From Coprinus comatus (lineage: Eukaryota > Basidiomycota > Agaricomycetes > Agaricales > Agaricaceae), in contig JAWPGT010000017.1 in assembly GCA_034638255.1 (NCBI GenBank), forward strand, positions 248,001 through 312,000: a stretch of DNA of 64,000 nucleotides, given 5' to 3'. Both the position numbers and the translations under genes were made by a program. Every line of letters begins with the position of its first letter. Positions within the stretch are counted from its first letter, which is position 1. Below the pieces are notes generated by a model, which did not search any database, had not been told where the DNA came from, and saw only the letters and a list, made by a program, of their open reading frames with translations. This document shows, in pieces, positions 22,827 to 34,629 of the stretch.

Positions 22827-24704
22827 ATGTATGCTACCGCCCGTCGTTTGAAATTTATCTCTCCTGTTTTGAGGACGAGATGCTTGGCTACCGCTGCTAC
22901 TACTACTACCAAACGTAAACCAAAGGAAGAAGGCTCCATTTCCTCAATTTTCACTTCTCTTACTCCTGGAGAAGAACATGCGGCTCTACCAGATAGGTTC
23001 TCTGACCTTAAAAAGGAGATATTTCGAGATGAACTGGTTGAGAGTTGGCGTCAAGTCTTAGGAGAACTTGAAGGCAGTGTTGCTGAGATTATGGAAAAGG
23101 GGAACGAGGTCAGTCACTTTGTTTGACATCTTTTTGATAGTAGGAGTGTGTACTTAGACGCAATTGGGCTGGTAGTTGATTACGAAAGTGAAGTTTGAAG
23201 ACATCAAGGCTGGAAATGTCTCGGAAAAGCAAATCAATCAGTTAAAACAGGTTGGGACTGTTTTGGTTACTGGTGCTGTACCTCGAGAGGTTCGTATTAC
23301 GTCCGATTTTAAAGCCTACTGGAACAATTGTGAATATTCAATCTGGATTACAGGAAGCACTTGACTGGAAACAACAAATTAGAGATTATGTCGCAGCCAA
23401 TACCAGTCGTATCAAAGGATTTCCGGAGGACAATATTCAAGTATTCGAGATCTATAATTCTGTTGCACAAACGATTGCACGTACACATCCTGGTATTATT
23501 GATACCCAGAAGTTTCTTTTATCTTTATGGCATGCTTCTATTCCTGGCCAAGTCAAACTTGATATTCCAATCTCATATTATGATCGTTTGAGGATTCGTC
23601 AACCTGGAGACGCGAAATTTACACTTGGACCTCATATTGACGGTGGTTCTGTTGAAAGATGGGAAGATGTTGGTTTTAGAAAAGTGTTTGAGAGGATCCT
23701 GGAAGGAGGGAGTGGGTGGAGAAAGCATGATCCCTTTAATGCTATTCCACGCATTTCTACTAATAATGATTTGTATCATGCATCGTAAGTGATTCCAATC
23801 AACCACACTCTACTGTTTGTCAAGAACTGTGCTGATTACAAGTCCTTCTAAAATTTTCAGTAACGCTTGTTCTATATTCCGACCATGGCAAGGATGGACA
23901 GCACTTTCATCAACAGGACCAAGTGAAGGAACACTACGTGTATTTCCAAATCTTTCGCTTGCTTCATCTTATCTCATTCTTCGGCCTTTCTTCCAACCTA
24001 AAAACCCCCGTTCTAATTCATTAAGCTTCAATGATTGGGAACTATTAGATCTTGAAACTTCACGCTTTCCTGGTAGTAGTATTGGAAAAACGCAAGAATT
24101 AAATGAGAAAACTCATCCTCATTTATGTTTGGATAAAACTATGGTATCGATTCCGAAGGTTGAACCAGGCGATCAGGTATACTGTGAGTATTAAATTATC
24201 TACTCACTACTCTGGTTTTTTTTTTTGGTGGATATTGACGCATATAAACTCTCACTAGGGCATTGTGATGTTATTCATGCTGTAGAAGGTCGTCACCAAG
24301 GTCTCGGAGATTCCTCTGTGCTTTATATCCCAGCCGTCCCTTTGACTCTGCATAAGTATGTTCATAATCCAAATCTCCTATATTTCCATGACTTGTAAAC
24401 TTATTCTAGTGCAAACTACCTCCGTGATCAACGAGAGAACTTCATCGCTGGCCTCCCTGCTCCGTATGTCACTTTTCCACTTTTAAAGCAAAGATAGAGA
24501 ATGGGTCCTGATCATTTACAAAATATTAGTGATTTCCCTGGAGGCGAGGGAGAGTCGAAATGTATTGGTCGAGGTTCAGTGAAGGACGTCTCTTCGAGCG
24601 AAGGGCGACGCCTCCTCGGGTTCGAAAAAATTGATATCCCATCTTCTCTAGTAAAGGAGGACCAAGAGCTGCTTAAAGCAGTAAACAAAACTCTTGGATA
24701 TTAA
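22827..24704 (+). CDS. DUF1479 (YbiU-type) 2-oxoglutarate/Fe(II) oxygenase-like protein
   Basis: Member of the DUF1479 family, a non-haem Fe(II)/2-oxoglutarate dioxygenase fold common in fungi, oxidising unknown small molecules. The start at 22827 gives a basic, Ser/Arg/Ala-rich N-terminus (MYATARRLKFISPVLRTR) that could be a mitochondrial presequence. About seven exons follow: ITKVKFEDIKAGNVSEKQ, VGTVLVTGAVPRE, EALDWKQQIRDYV, FEIYNSVAQTIARTHP, then DRLRIRQPGD. The iron ligands are probably H and D of GPHIDGGSVERW and the distal H of WHCDVIHAVEG, with an Arg nearby. FRPWQGWTALSSTGPSEGTLRVFP is a typical DUF1479 block. The gene appears intact and ends at 24704, 81 nt from the 3' end of the convergent esterase. 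Confidence 0.85.
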
Positions 24705-24785
24705 GATATGGTAATTTGACAAAATCATTGTGATGTATTAGTGTACTATGTACAGCTCGATATGGAAAAATGAATGTTGGAAGCT

Positions 24786-26700
24786 TCAAGGTGCCAACAG
24801 AAGATTGACTTGTTCAATGATCCCAGCCAAAGCTTGTGTTTTATTACAGGACATATCCGTAATGGTGGTATCCCCAAAAGTAGCACTTTCACGATTGAGA
24901 AAAATCCCCAATTGAATAATGCTTGTTGTAGTTGGACTATACCCTGGCCATCCAAAGTTTGTTAAGCCATTTTGCGGATCCCAAGCAAAAGCTACCCAAG
25001 CAGTTTGCATGTACTTGGATAGCGCAATCTCTTCTTGCGTCTTGGGTTCATTTGTGATATGGCTCTGGTTGTAGGTTCCAAAGACGAGAGGAAGGTCAGC
25101 GCCATGCCATGCACGAAGACTAGGGTGTTGAGAAATATCTTTAAAGACGCCTATGAATGTCAGAATATTGACATCATAGTGATGAGTCCGGAATTACCTT
25201 GGTATTGATATCGCCAAGTTAGAAGTCTAGCATTCAAGCGATGCTGAGCGGTCCTCCCAGCAGGGCAAGTAAATACAAGCTACACATGTCTGAGATTCGA
25301 AATAATAGTAACAATAACCAATTACCTGAGTTTGAACATCAGCGAGGAGTTCAGTCTCGAAAGGAGGTACAACTCCGGAGGTTAATTGTTGAGCTCCGAC
25401 AACGATAATATCCGCTTCATGTTGTGCACTTCCGACAAGAAAGGGAACCTTCAAAAAGTTTCCTGAAGTTGCACGGGTTCCTGTGTCACTGAAGATAGTG
25501 ATATCTGTTTCGATGGATTGGCATATTGGTATTCACGGTTAAAGAGAAGAAATACCTTACTGTCTGCTACGGGTCCAAAATACCCATTTGTACGAATAAT
25601 TTCTAATTCTAACGTTCTAGCGGGAACCTCCCTCATGCATTTGAGCTGGTCTGCGTCCGATGCTAGATATTGAAAGATGTAAGAAATATGTTCTGAAAGA
25701 GTAGCCGACGCTGTACTTTCACCACATCCAACCACGTCTGCGACATTTTTCCACGCGCTTGGATTGAGGTCGAAAGGATAACTTGCGTCCCCGGATATAC
25801 TGTGACAAAATTCCAGTCAAAAATCCCTAATGATGTATCTATAGGTACCTCCCCGAATGTTCAATGACACCTATCACAAATTAATATGAGAGGGAAAGAA
25901 TAGGAGAGTATGTTTACCTTTAACAAACGTAGAGTCTGTGTGGGCAAAGGTATATGCGTCTACGGCAACACTTCCAGCACTTTGGCCAAAAAGAATAATA
26001 CGATTGGGATCTCCACCAAAGGCCTCTATATTATCGTGAACCCATTGGATAGCAGCATCAATATCCAATAGGCCGAAGTTTTGTGATGTACCAGGTTGTT
26101 GAAGTTGAGGTGCGTTGGGCTGACCGAAGATATTGAGACAGTAGTTGAAAGTCACTACAATGACATCATCGTTGTCCCGTCATATGTCGGGTCGGAGGTC
26201 TAAAATCAAATAAATCCATCAACCCAAGACTAACTTCAAATACAAAATCAATACGCACCGTTCCTATTTGGAACCCTCCTCCATGTATCCAAACCATTAC
26301 TGCCGTCTTCTGCTTCCTGAGCGCATCAGGAGCCCAAAGATTGATACTCAAACAACTCTCGGACTCCGTAATATTTGGAAGAACAGTCCCACTCAGTTTT
26401 AAGAATTCGACATTGGCAGGATCGTTCAGTTGGAAACAAGAGTCACCAAACTCTGTTGCTTGGAAAGGAGTTCGACGCGTCGGGGGCAATTTCGGTGCTT
26501 CCCATCGATTGGCCACAGCATATGGAACACCAAGGAATTGACGAACAGAAGGCGAAATCAAGGTTCCGATGACTTCGCCCTGCTCGGTAGGAACAAAGGG
26601 ACCAGTAAGCTGAGCGAATACACCAGACACACAGATGCTTGTGGAAATATACAGTCAAATCTGTCTTTTACCATAGTTGCACTAACCCATAGTTTGTCAT
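24786..26700 (-). pseudogene. Type-B carboxylesterase, frameshifted (copy 1)
   Basis: Carboxylesterase/lipase (COesterase) of the fungal secreted type. Exons on the minus strand carry VPTEQGEVIG, VRQFLGVPYAVANRWEAP, ESCLSINLWAPDALRKQKTA, the oxyanion motif WIHGGGF, the nucleophile elbow FGQSAGS, the acid in AQHEADI and the base in AWHGADLP. It ends LLLAP at 24786. Aligned with copy 2 (27922-29837), exon 2 has lost 16 nt: after GTCCCGT at about 26180 the plus strand jumps directly to CATATGTCGGG. This removes the IVRD region and shifts the frame into a stop. The N-terminus is also poor: MTNYGICVSGVFAQ, from an ATG at 26700 and a 49-nt intron, lacks a clear signal peptide. YCLN replaces YRLN. 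Likely a recent pseudogene, unless the 16 nt are an assembly error. Confidence 0.75.
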
Positions 26701-27094
26701 AATCCATAGAAAAATCCGGACTCAAAGGTTGTTCGCGGGGGATTTTGATAAAAAAACCCATAAATCTGTCACTCCCCATAATCCATACATTTTGGGCAGG
26801 AAAAAGCCATAGCGCCCATGTCCAAATAAGGTAATTACTTGGATCTGAGAGGTGATGACCGTCATGGCACGTTGTACATGACATTTACATCTTATCAACA
26901 ACTTGTTCAACTAGTAATATTACTTTAATATTATGTGTATAGTGAAGGATTATATAGTAGAAATGGACCATTGCGGCAGGAATCGGACTCCTCAGTTTTG
27001 AACCTACTCCATCCTGATGTGCTACAGGCGCACTACAGAAAGCGAACCGGATGTCACTTGATAATCTCTTCTCAACCCACCCAATGAACAACTA

Positions 27095-27400
27095 CCATTG
27101 ATGAATTGACAGACCAAGCAATTTTTGATGCAGTTATGGAAAAATCTGTACAGGTTGAGGAGGAATTAGATGGATATGGTGAAGGTAGCTCCATAACTCA
27201 CCCCCCCACTCCCAAGCCTCAATGAAGTACTTCAAACAACAGCATTACTTAAACGACACTGTGCATCATTGGACATTCCGATCCACCATCACGTGGAGAT
27301 AGAGTTCAGTAATCTCAACCGACTTACTCGCTCGGAACAGATGGCTGCAGCAAAGGAGACCTGACTTGAGCAGTTTTTAGTCTAAGAGTACTTAGTTGAA
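27095..27400 (+). mobile_element. Possible pogo/Tigger-type transposase C-terminal remnant
   Basis: The plus-strand frame from about 27100 reads DELTDQAIFDAVMEKSV..EEEL and, after a frame change near 27222, PSLNEVLQTTALLKRHC...FSNLNRLTRSEQMAAAKET then stop. This resembles the acidic, helical tail (TDEEI..AV, then an EAL..L..L.RY-like stretch) of fungal pogo/Tigger DDE transposases. No catalytic residues remain and no terminal repeats were found. It lies between esterase copies 1 and 2. Confidence 0.4.
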
Positions 27401-27921
27401 TGACAATTAGTATTTACAGTAGTTTAATAAATTGTTATAAAATCGATTATTTTAATGAATTTATGGCAATTTTTCTGCTAAACCATACCATGTCTAATCC
27501 CATAGCTCCGGGAGGGAACAAAGTGGTATGGTTTAAGACAGATTCGACTGTAACCGGGAAGCTTCATGGTTGAGAAAAAACAAGGTGCTCTCGTCATTTT
27601 TATCAGATTTTTATCATACTGACTAAAACTTTTCCTGCATAGCATTGATGTGTCGAAATGCTTAAAATAACTGCGGACAATCCAGGGACAATCTCTGTAT
27701 ACTACTGTGCTTGCCAAGCATTTATATGCAAGGTCTTGAAGTTGACACGGTTTGCTTTTACAACTCCTCCTCAATCGATCTTGGGGCTTCGTCTGCCAAA
27801 AGCTTTCACTGGAGCATACTCATTGTACCAAAAAAACAAATACTTGAAACCCTGGTACATGGAAGAAAATACTACAGTCATGTGAAAATGGCTACATGTT
27901 GTCAAACATTCTCCAGAACCT
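27401..27921. other. Intergenic spacer between esterase copies
   Basis: AT-rich at its left end; short frames on both strands without recognisable motifs. Confidence 0.35.
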
Positions 27922-29837
27922 TCAAGGCGCCAACAAACTACTAGCTTGAGCTAGGATCACAGCCAACGTCTGCGCCTTGTTGCAAGATAGATCCGTTAAA
28001 GCAGCTCGCCCAAAGGTAGCGCTACTTTGGTTGAAGAAATTTCCCAGTTGAACAAGACTTTGTGTCGTCGGGCTGTATCTAGGCCAACCGAAGTTCGATA
28101 AACCATTCTGTGGGTCCCGCGCAAAGGCCACCCAAGCCCTTTGCATATACCTAGAAAGTGCAATCTCTTCCTGTGTTTTTGGTATTTCTGTGCTTTGGTT
28201 GTAAGTCCCGAATACGATGGGCAACTCAGCAGCGTGCCAGGCACGAAGGTCTGGGCGCTGTGAAATGTCTCGGAAGATTCCTATGCAATGATGAGTGGGA
28301 AATATAACTCTTACCAATATTATTGACTGACCTTGATACTGGTAGCGCCATGTCGGAACTCCAGCGTTCAACCTATTTTGAGCGGTCCTTCCAGCAGGAC
28401 AAGTGAATCCAAGCTTAAGTCGACTTGCGATCAATAACTAGACGTAAAAAGATGAAAGTGTCTCACATGCGTCTGAACATCAGCAATAAGTTCGGTCTCA
28501 AAAGGAGGTGCTACGCCAGATGCCAGTAATTCAGCACCAACGACAAATATATCTGCTTCGTGTTGTGTGCTGCCGACGAGAAGCGGTACTTTCAAAAAGT
28601 TCCCTGCAGCAGCACGAGCAATCGTGTCACTAAAGATCGTAATGTCTATTTTCACAGTCAATATAGGTAATTTGGAATGATAACTTTTGACTGACTATCC
28701 GCAACAAGTCCGAAATCAGCATTTGTGCTGACGACTGCATCTTCCAATTTTCGAGCCGGGACACCCTTCATACAAGCAAGTTGTGCATCGTCGGATGCTA
28801 TCTGGATGTTAGAGCAGTCATGAATGGTATGCCTCGGGATTCTCACTTGTGCCACATCCAACAGCGCTCGAGACATTCGCCCAAGCAGCAGGACTAAAAG
28901 GAAGCCCGCCAATTATGCTAGATCCAGAAATACTATATTACAGCATGTCATCAATAAATTATTAAAAGCAATGGTCAGTTACACTCTTACCTTCCTGAAT
29001 GTTCGATAACCCCTGTTAAAAAAAGTGTGAGAAGCAGAAGCGCCACGGAAAGATACAATTGGCATGTACCTTTAACGAATGTAGAATCCGTGTGAGCAAA
29101 GGTGTATGCATCTGTGGCCGCTCCACCTGCACTTTGACCGAATAGAATAATCCGGTTCGGATCCCCACCAAATGCCTCAATATTATCGTGGACCCATTGA
29201 ACAGCAGCATCTATGTCCAATACCCCGAAGTTCTGCGAATTACCAGGTTGTCGAAGCTGAGGTGAGTTGGGTTGACCAAAAATGTTGAGGCGGTAGTTGA
29301 AAGCGACAACGGTGACATCATCGTTGTCCCGTACAATAAAGCGACCATCATACGTCGGGATATTGGCCTGTTAGATCAACAAAGTGTTATTACTAAATAA
29401 TATCTGGGAGCCCGCGTTAAATGCATACGCACCGTTCCAATTTGGAATCCACCTCCATAAATCCAAACCATAACCGCAGTCTTCTGTTTTCTGAGGACAC
29501 TTGGAGCCCAAATGTTAACGTTCATACAGTTCTCTGATTCAGTGAGGTTAGGAAGAACGGCCCCAGTGAGTTTCAAGAATTCAAGATTGGCAGGGCTGTT
29601 CGTTTGAATACAGGAGTCTCCAAATTTGTCGGCATGATGTACAAGAAGCCGCTTTTCAGGCAGCTTTGGAGCTTCCCATCGATTGGCGACTGCATAAGGG
29701 ATACCGAGGAATTGACGAACGGAGGGAGATGCAAATGATCCAAGTACATTTCCTTGTTGAGTTTGGACGAGTAGGCCAGCGAGTTTCGCTGCTGCGTTAG
29801 ATACTAAGAGGTTTGTGAAGAGTAATTTGAGCTTCAT
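27922..29837 (-). CDS. Type-B carboxylesterase (copy 2)
   Basis: Alpha/beta hydrolase that cleaves carboxylic esters, predicted secreted. The ATG at 29837 gives a signal-like N-terminus (MKLKLLFTNLLVSNAAAKLA) before LVQTQQGNVLGS. Motifs in order: VRQFLGIPYAVANRWEAP, ENCMNVNIWAPS, the oxyanion loop as WIYGGGF, then VRDNDDVTVVAFNYRLNIFGQPN, the nucleophile elbow FGQSAGG, HSGR, CMKGVPARKLE, the acid in TQHEADIF and the base in AWHAAELPIVFGTY. It ends SSLLAP. All examined exon joins keep frame, about nine exons. Closest relative in the window is copy 1: shared splice sites, near-identical exon blocks and the same LLAP terminus, so these two come from a tandem duplication. Confidence 0.86.
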
Positions 29838-30899
29838 GGCTTCGGAAGTACACCTGTAGCTTAAGATTGATGCTTTTATGTAGACAATCACAACCCGGAG
29901 AACATGCGACGGGATTCTCTGCTCACCCGTTGTTTGTGATAATCCTTTTCTTCGTTGAGATTACAACCTGGTTGAAAGTGACCCCGTGAGCTAACTGAGT
30001 ACCTGCGAGCTCTTGAAGTGTGGAGATTCTATACCGAAATTTGGAAATGCAGTTGTGATCGGTTGCAGTCCTGCCATTTTTACATTTCTGAATATGTATT
30101 GTGAGAGAGAAGTGTCGGACTTAGTGGGCAATCGAAGTACATCCAACTGGACGCGTGTTGCCTTACCCTCTGCTTCCGAGGGAATTTCCGCATCATGCGA
30201 GAACCCGAGTGTTGTGGTACTTGCGAAAGTTATGTTTTCTTCCGCATGCCCATGACATCTATTCAATCTTGGAATAGCTACCGCAATCATTCTGCAAACA
30301 TCAAAGTTTGTAACCTCGAATCGTCATGCTTTCGGGTTAGTGCCAAGTCATCAACAATATTTCTTAAACTTCGTTCTTTATTCTTATGTATATCTAACTT
30401 GAAATCTCGCAAACCTCCTCATTTTTCTGGGGTGGTCCGTGGTACAACTCTACAAGTATCAAGAACAAAATCGCTTATAGTGCTGATATATGAAAACCTG
30501 ACTGCGTCAGACTGGAGAAAGGCCTATTAGTCGTGTGCTGTTCCGGAGTCCGCAGGTATGCGACAGGCAGATAGCAACACTCTCTAACCATGCTTTCCAA
30601 ACTTCAAGTCCAATTAGGTATGCAAGAGATTGGATTTGCATCGTTCTGCAATTAATTATCATACTGAAACATGTTTCCAACTTAACAGCAGTGATTCCAA
30701 AGCCTTGGAGAGCTAAAAGTTGACGTTGAAGAGAGACGTCACTGAGATAACGTTGGTTGTATACTTTCAACATGCCTTAGGACAAACACCTTCAAACCTT
30801 GTCTGTGCTGCTATGCTTCTTGTATATGCTACATTCTTTGTCGTTGGCAATGTGCTATAAAACACGATCTGGAAGGAAATCCGATATTCAAACCCTACA
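29838..30899. other. Intergenic region between esterase and MFS gene
   Basis: Divergent promoter space of about 1.06 kb. A minus-strand open frame (about 30290-29991) looks partly protein-like (HGHAEENITFASTTTLGFSHD) but has no supported start, splicing or relatives. Confidence 0.35.
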
Positions 30900-33304
30900 A
30901 TGGCTCCAGAATCGTCTCCCACCCAAACCGAAGGATCCCTAGACCTCTCCAACAGCAAAAAAAATATGGTTCAAGTAGATCATAAAGGTCTTCCTCTCAT
31001 ACCACAACCTTCGAGCTCACCTTCCGATCCTCTCAACTACCCTAATGTATCTCTTTGTCCAACTTGCGGCGACATCTGGGACTCATATTTCAATTGTTTA
31101 TAGTGGCTCAAATATTCTATCCTGGCTCTCATTTCTGTACTGGGATTTATGATGGGGTTTTGTTCAGACATGATACGCCCAGTAATTACCCCACTCGCTG
31201 AAGAGTTCCATATCAGACCGCATACAGTCACTTACATATCGACCATTTGGATTGGATTTTCCTCTGTGGGCCCACTTCTTGTTATCCCTTTCGCCAACAC
31301 CTATGGACGGAGAATGTGTTTCTTGTTCTGCACGTTGGCTAGCTTTCTTTTATTCGTTGCAGCTGCAATGTCTCCTTCATTCGGTGTCTTGTTGCTAGTC
31401 CGTGCTTTGTCCGCCATCTTTAGCGTTAATATCGTGGTTCTGGGCATTGGTATAATATCAGACATTTACTTCGTTCATCAGAGGGGAAGAGCAATTGGGA
31501 TATTTATTGCCATATCCTTAAATGGGACTCGCATTGCACCAATTGTGAGTGTATGTATATGCGCACTTGTGTTCCAACTGACGCCCCTTCCGATAAAAGG
31601 CAGGTGGACATGTTGGAGAAAAACTGGGTTGGCGTTGGATCTTCTGGGTTGGCGCATGCTTAATCGGTTTGTAAACCCAAGATCATCGTATCACAAGTCG
31701 CTGAGTGAATTAACTATTTAGGATCCATGTTTCTCCTCCTGATAATTTTTCTACCTGAGACATTATACAGCCGGAAGAATGAAGGTCTCGTTCTTGGTTC
31801 TGATACTGCTATTGGTGACAAGAACTCTCAAGAGGTGTTCCAACCACCGAAACTAGGGTTGTCCACGTATATGTCCTCACTGTGCTTAATAAATGACAAC
31901 ACCCGACCCAACCGATCTATTCGACCCTCTGACTTCTTTAGCCCATTCACAATGTTCAAATACCCTTCCGTGTTTATCCCTGCATGTTATAGGTAAGTTT
32001 TTGAACAGCCATGGGAATCAATGCTCTCATGAATCTCGTCTTAGAGCGGTAATTGTGTGTCTTGGTGCAATCGCACCATCAATTTTAGCACCAGTGCACT
32101 TTACGGAGGTTTATGGTTTGAGCTCGAGTAAAAGTGGGTAAGTCAAAGAAGCCGTAATATATTCATATTCATATTCTTACCCTTTAGTCTAGGATCACAG
32201 TTGGCCTGAGTACTTTCATTGGAGGGTGAAGCCAACTTATACATTCACCATTTTATTGTTGATCATTAAAAGTGACAACCTAGTCTACTTGGAGAATTAT
32301 TCTCTGGACCTTTGACCGATTATATCATTTACAGAAATCGCCGGAAAGCGTTGAAGGGTGGCAAGAAGGTAGAACCAGAGGTCAGATTGCAAGGTATCTG
32401 GACTGGGGCGGTTCTAGTACCCAGTGGCTTGATAATGTATGTGGTTTGATTTATGCTTCATTAAGCCTACAAGTGTTGACTGATCGATGAACGCATAGTT
32501 GTCCGTATTCCTTATCTTGTCAAAAAAAAAAATGGCCATAACTAATTACTTATACTCAGATGGATTCGCTCTACGTAACAGTAAGACGGCCATTGTACCA
32601 TGTATAGCTCTAGGTAAGAGACCCGAATCATTTCAAACTCTCCTCAACAGTACTTGGTTCCTGATGCATGTTTTGCGTCCAGGATTAATGAGTTTTGGAA
32701 GTAAATCCGTTTGGTCATTTCTTGCTTTACATCTCTAATATAGGAATACATCGAAATAGGTCAAATTGTTACCTCCACATGTTCAACGTATAGTTGCAGT
32801 GACTGTTATCCATCAAAGAGTAATGAAGTTAGTCAATGTGGAAAGTGAGGATCCCTTTTTTTGATATTTGTTTTTGGACTTCATTACTGACTGAGGTCAT
32901 GGGGTGGGGGCTTGTAGTTTCGTTAGAGGTCTCTTTGGACTGGCTGTTGGATTCTTTGAGTGAGTTATATTCTAGCTTTATTCATCTTAACCTCAAGTTT
33001 ACGGTCCTCTTTTATTTTTAATCTCCAATTCTATCTGTAGAATTCCGTTTTCCAATGTGGTAAGAAAGAAGGAACCGTATGTAATACATATACATTGTTT
33101 GACGAAGTTTTATTATTCTATAGATAGGATATCAGTGGTCATTCTTCGTTTATGCCGGAATATGGTAAGGTTTCTTTTATTGATCGCTCTCTCTAGTGGT
33201 TATTCATTGCAATTGGATACAGTGTCGTAAGCTTTATCCCGATCTTCCTCTTAATGAGGTACGGAACAGAGTGGAGGGCTAGCATAAAGTTGTCGGAGGA
33301 TTAA
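30900..33304 (+). CDS. MFS transporter, DHA1 type
   Basis: Major facilitator superfamily drug:H+ antiporter (DHA1, fungal polyamine/multidrug group), plasma membrane, 12 predicted helices. Starts MAPESSPTQTEGSLD, then SDPLNYPN|WLKY, the subgroup's signature before helix 1. Motif A-like loop between helices 2 and 3: ANTYGRRMC. Further blocks: SDIYFVHQRGRAIGIF, GGHVGEKLGWRWIFWVGA, FLPETLYSRKN, GLSTFIGGLLGELFSGPLTD, DCYPSKSNEVSQ and the end FIPIFLLMRYGTEWRASIK with a stop at 33304. About fourteen short introns were inferred. Between 32440 and 32640 (with an A11 run at 32522) exon choice is unclear, and SCSDCYPSKS replaces the usual Y-V-I-D-C-Y. The gene may therefore be partly decayed or have an unusual exon there. 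Confidence 0.66.
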
Positions 33305-34629
33305 AAGCTAAAACGTTCTTTTTGAAATGTTTATATGTACTCGAAAAAACCACTTTGTTCGTTGGTACGTCATATGTCTATTTCTCCATTTTCCATTGAC
33401 TTGGGTGTGTTAAATATTAATACTAGACCGTAGGCGTCAGATTATAGATTGAACATTCAAGAATGATATGTATTGCACAAGGTTTCAGAAATAAAACTGA
33501 GGAGTATGTATGTACACAGGAACCAAAACAAGAAAGAGACGGAAAAAAACAAAAACTAAAACAAAAAGAAGGGTTGGACATGTAAAGTTACTATGTGTAC
33601 GAGTTACCAATAATGGTTCTTGTTGTGTATGAACAATGGAAGTGGAATATGTATGAGTCTGTTATATGTGGTTTGTAAGTGAGTATTTTTTGTAAGGCAG
33701 GGACAGGAGAAATAAAAATGGTCACAAAAGTATTTGGAATGTTGAAAATGAAAAGAAACAACAAACGTAAAAGCTTCCGAAGAAGTGATTAAAAGAAAAG
33801 AAAAGAAAACAGCGGAATAGGGAAATTTTAAAAGCTGTTTACTTATTATTGATAATAGGTTGGTGCGAGAAAAAAGGGAGGAGGGTTTTTGGACAAGGGA
33901 CACAAAAAAATAAGAGGTATATGAAGGGTTTTTGGAAACAAGAATATTAGACACTAGACATTAGTTTTTTATGTCCGGGTTGTTGGATGTGAGAAGCGTA
34001 AAAAGTAAAAAAGAGTTTTGTGCAGGTGTGTTAAAAACGTTGGTGATACAAAAAAACAAGCAAGTGATATGCAACAAGAGAAGGGGAAAGAAAAGTTCAA
34101 TAATCAACAACAAAAAAGCTGTTCTTTTTTCGTCTTCTTAAAAAAATTAGGATTAAGAAATGAAAAGTGAAGTGAAGTGAAGTGTTCAGGGTTTTTTTTG
34201 GAACAGAAGTATTGTAACGTCGTCTGAAATCATGACAAAGCAAGAAAGAAAAGAAAGAGAAGAAAGAAGCAACAAACGTGAAGGAAGGATGGAAGGCATG
34301 GATGGTGATGATGGATATGGCAGCCGGCAGCCTGGGGAGCATGAACATGAAGGTGGAGAGTGGAGGGGAAGAAAGAAAGTGTTCATGTGTACAACACAAA
34401 AAGAAAAGAAAAGAAAAGAAAAGAAAAGAACGGAACAGGGGAGACAAGAACAAGAACAAGAACGAACTTATACACAAAAAAAAGAAGAGAAAAGAAGAAC
34501 AGCAGCAACATAAAAAACCCAGGTAGAATAGAGAAGAGAAGAAAAACCAAGAGAAAGAGAGGGAACTCTTTTTTTGATTCAAGTCAAAAAATGTTCCATT
34601 TAGCATTCAAATATTCAGTGTATTTCACT
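33305..34629. repeat. AT-rich then purine-rich low-complexity tract
   Basis: No gene. 33500-33600 is A-rich with AAAAC/AAAAG units. 34200-34600 is nearly all purine on the plus strand, including about five AAAAG repeats near 34400 and GAACAA repeats near 34445. Probably the 3' UTR of the minus-strand gene ending at 34630; such polypurine tracts can form triplex structures. Confidence 0.7.

Noticed and set aside
26885..27091. tRNA-like stretch near the esterase genes
   Set aside because: No clover-leaf arms or B-box could be matched; no tRNA was found elsewhere in the window either.
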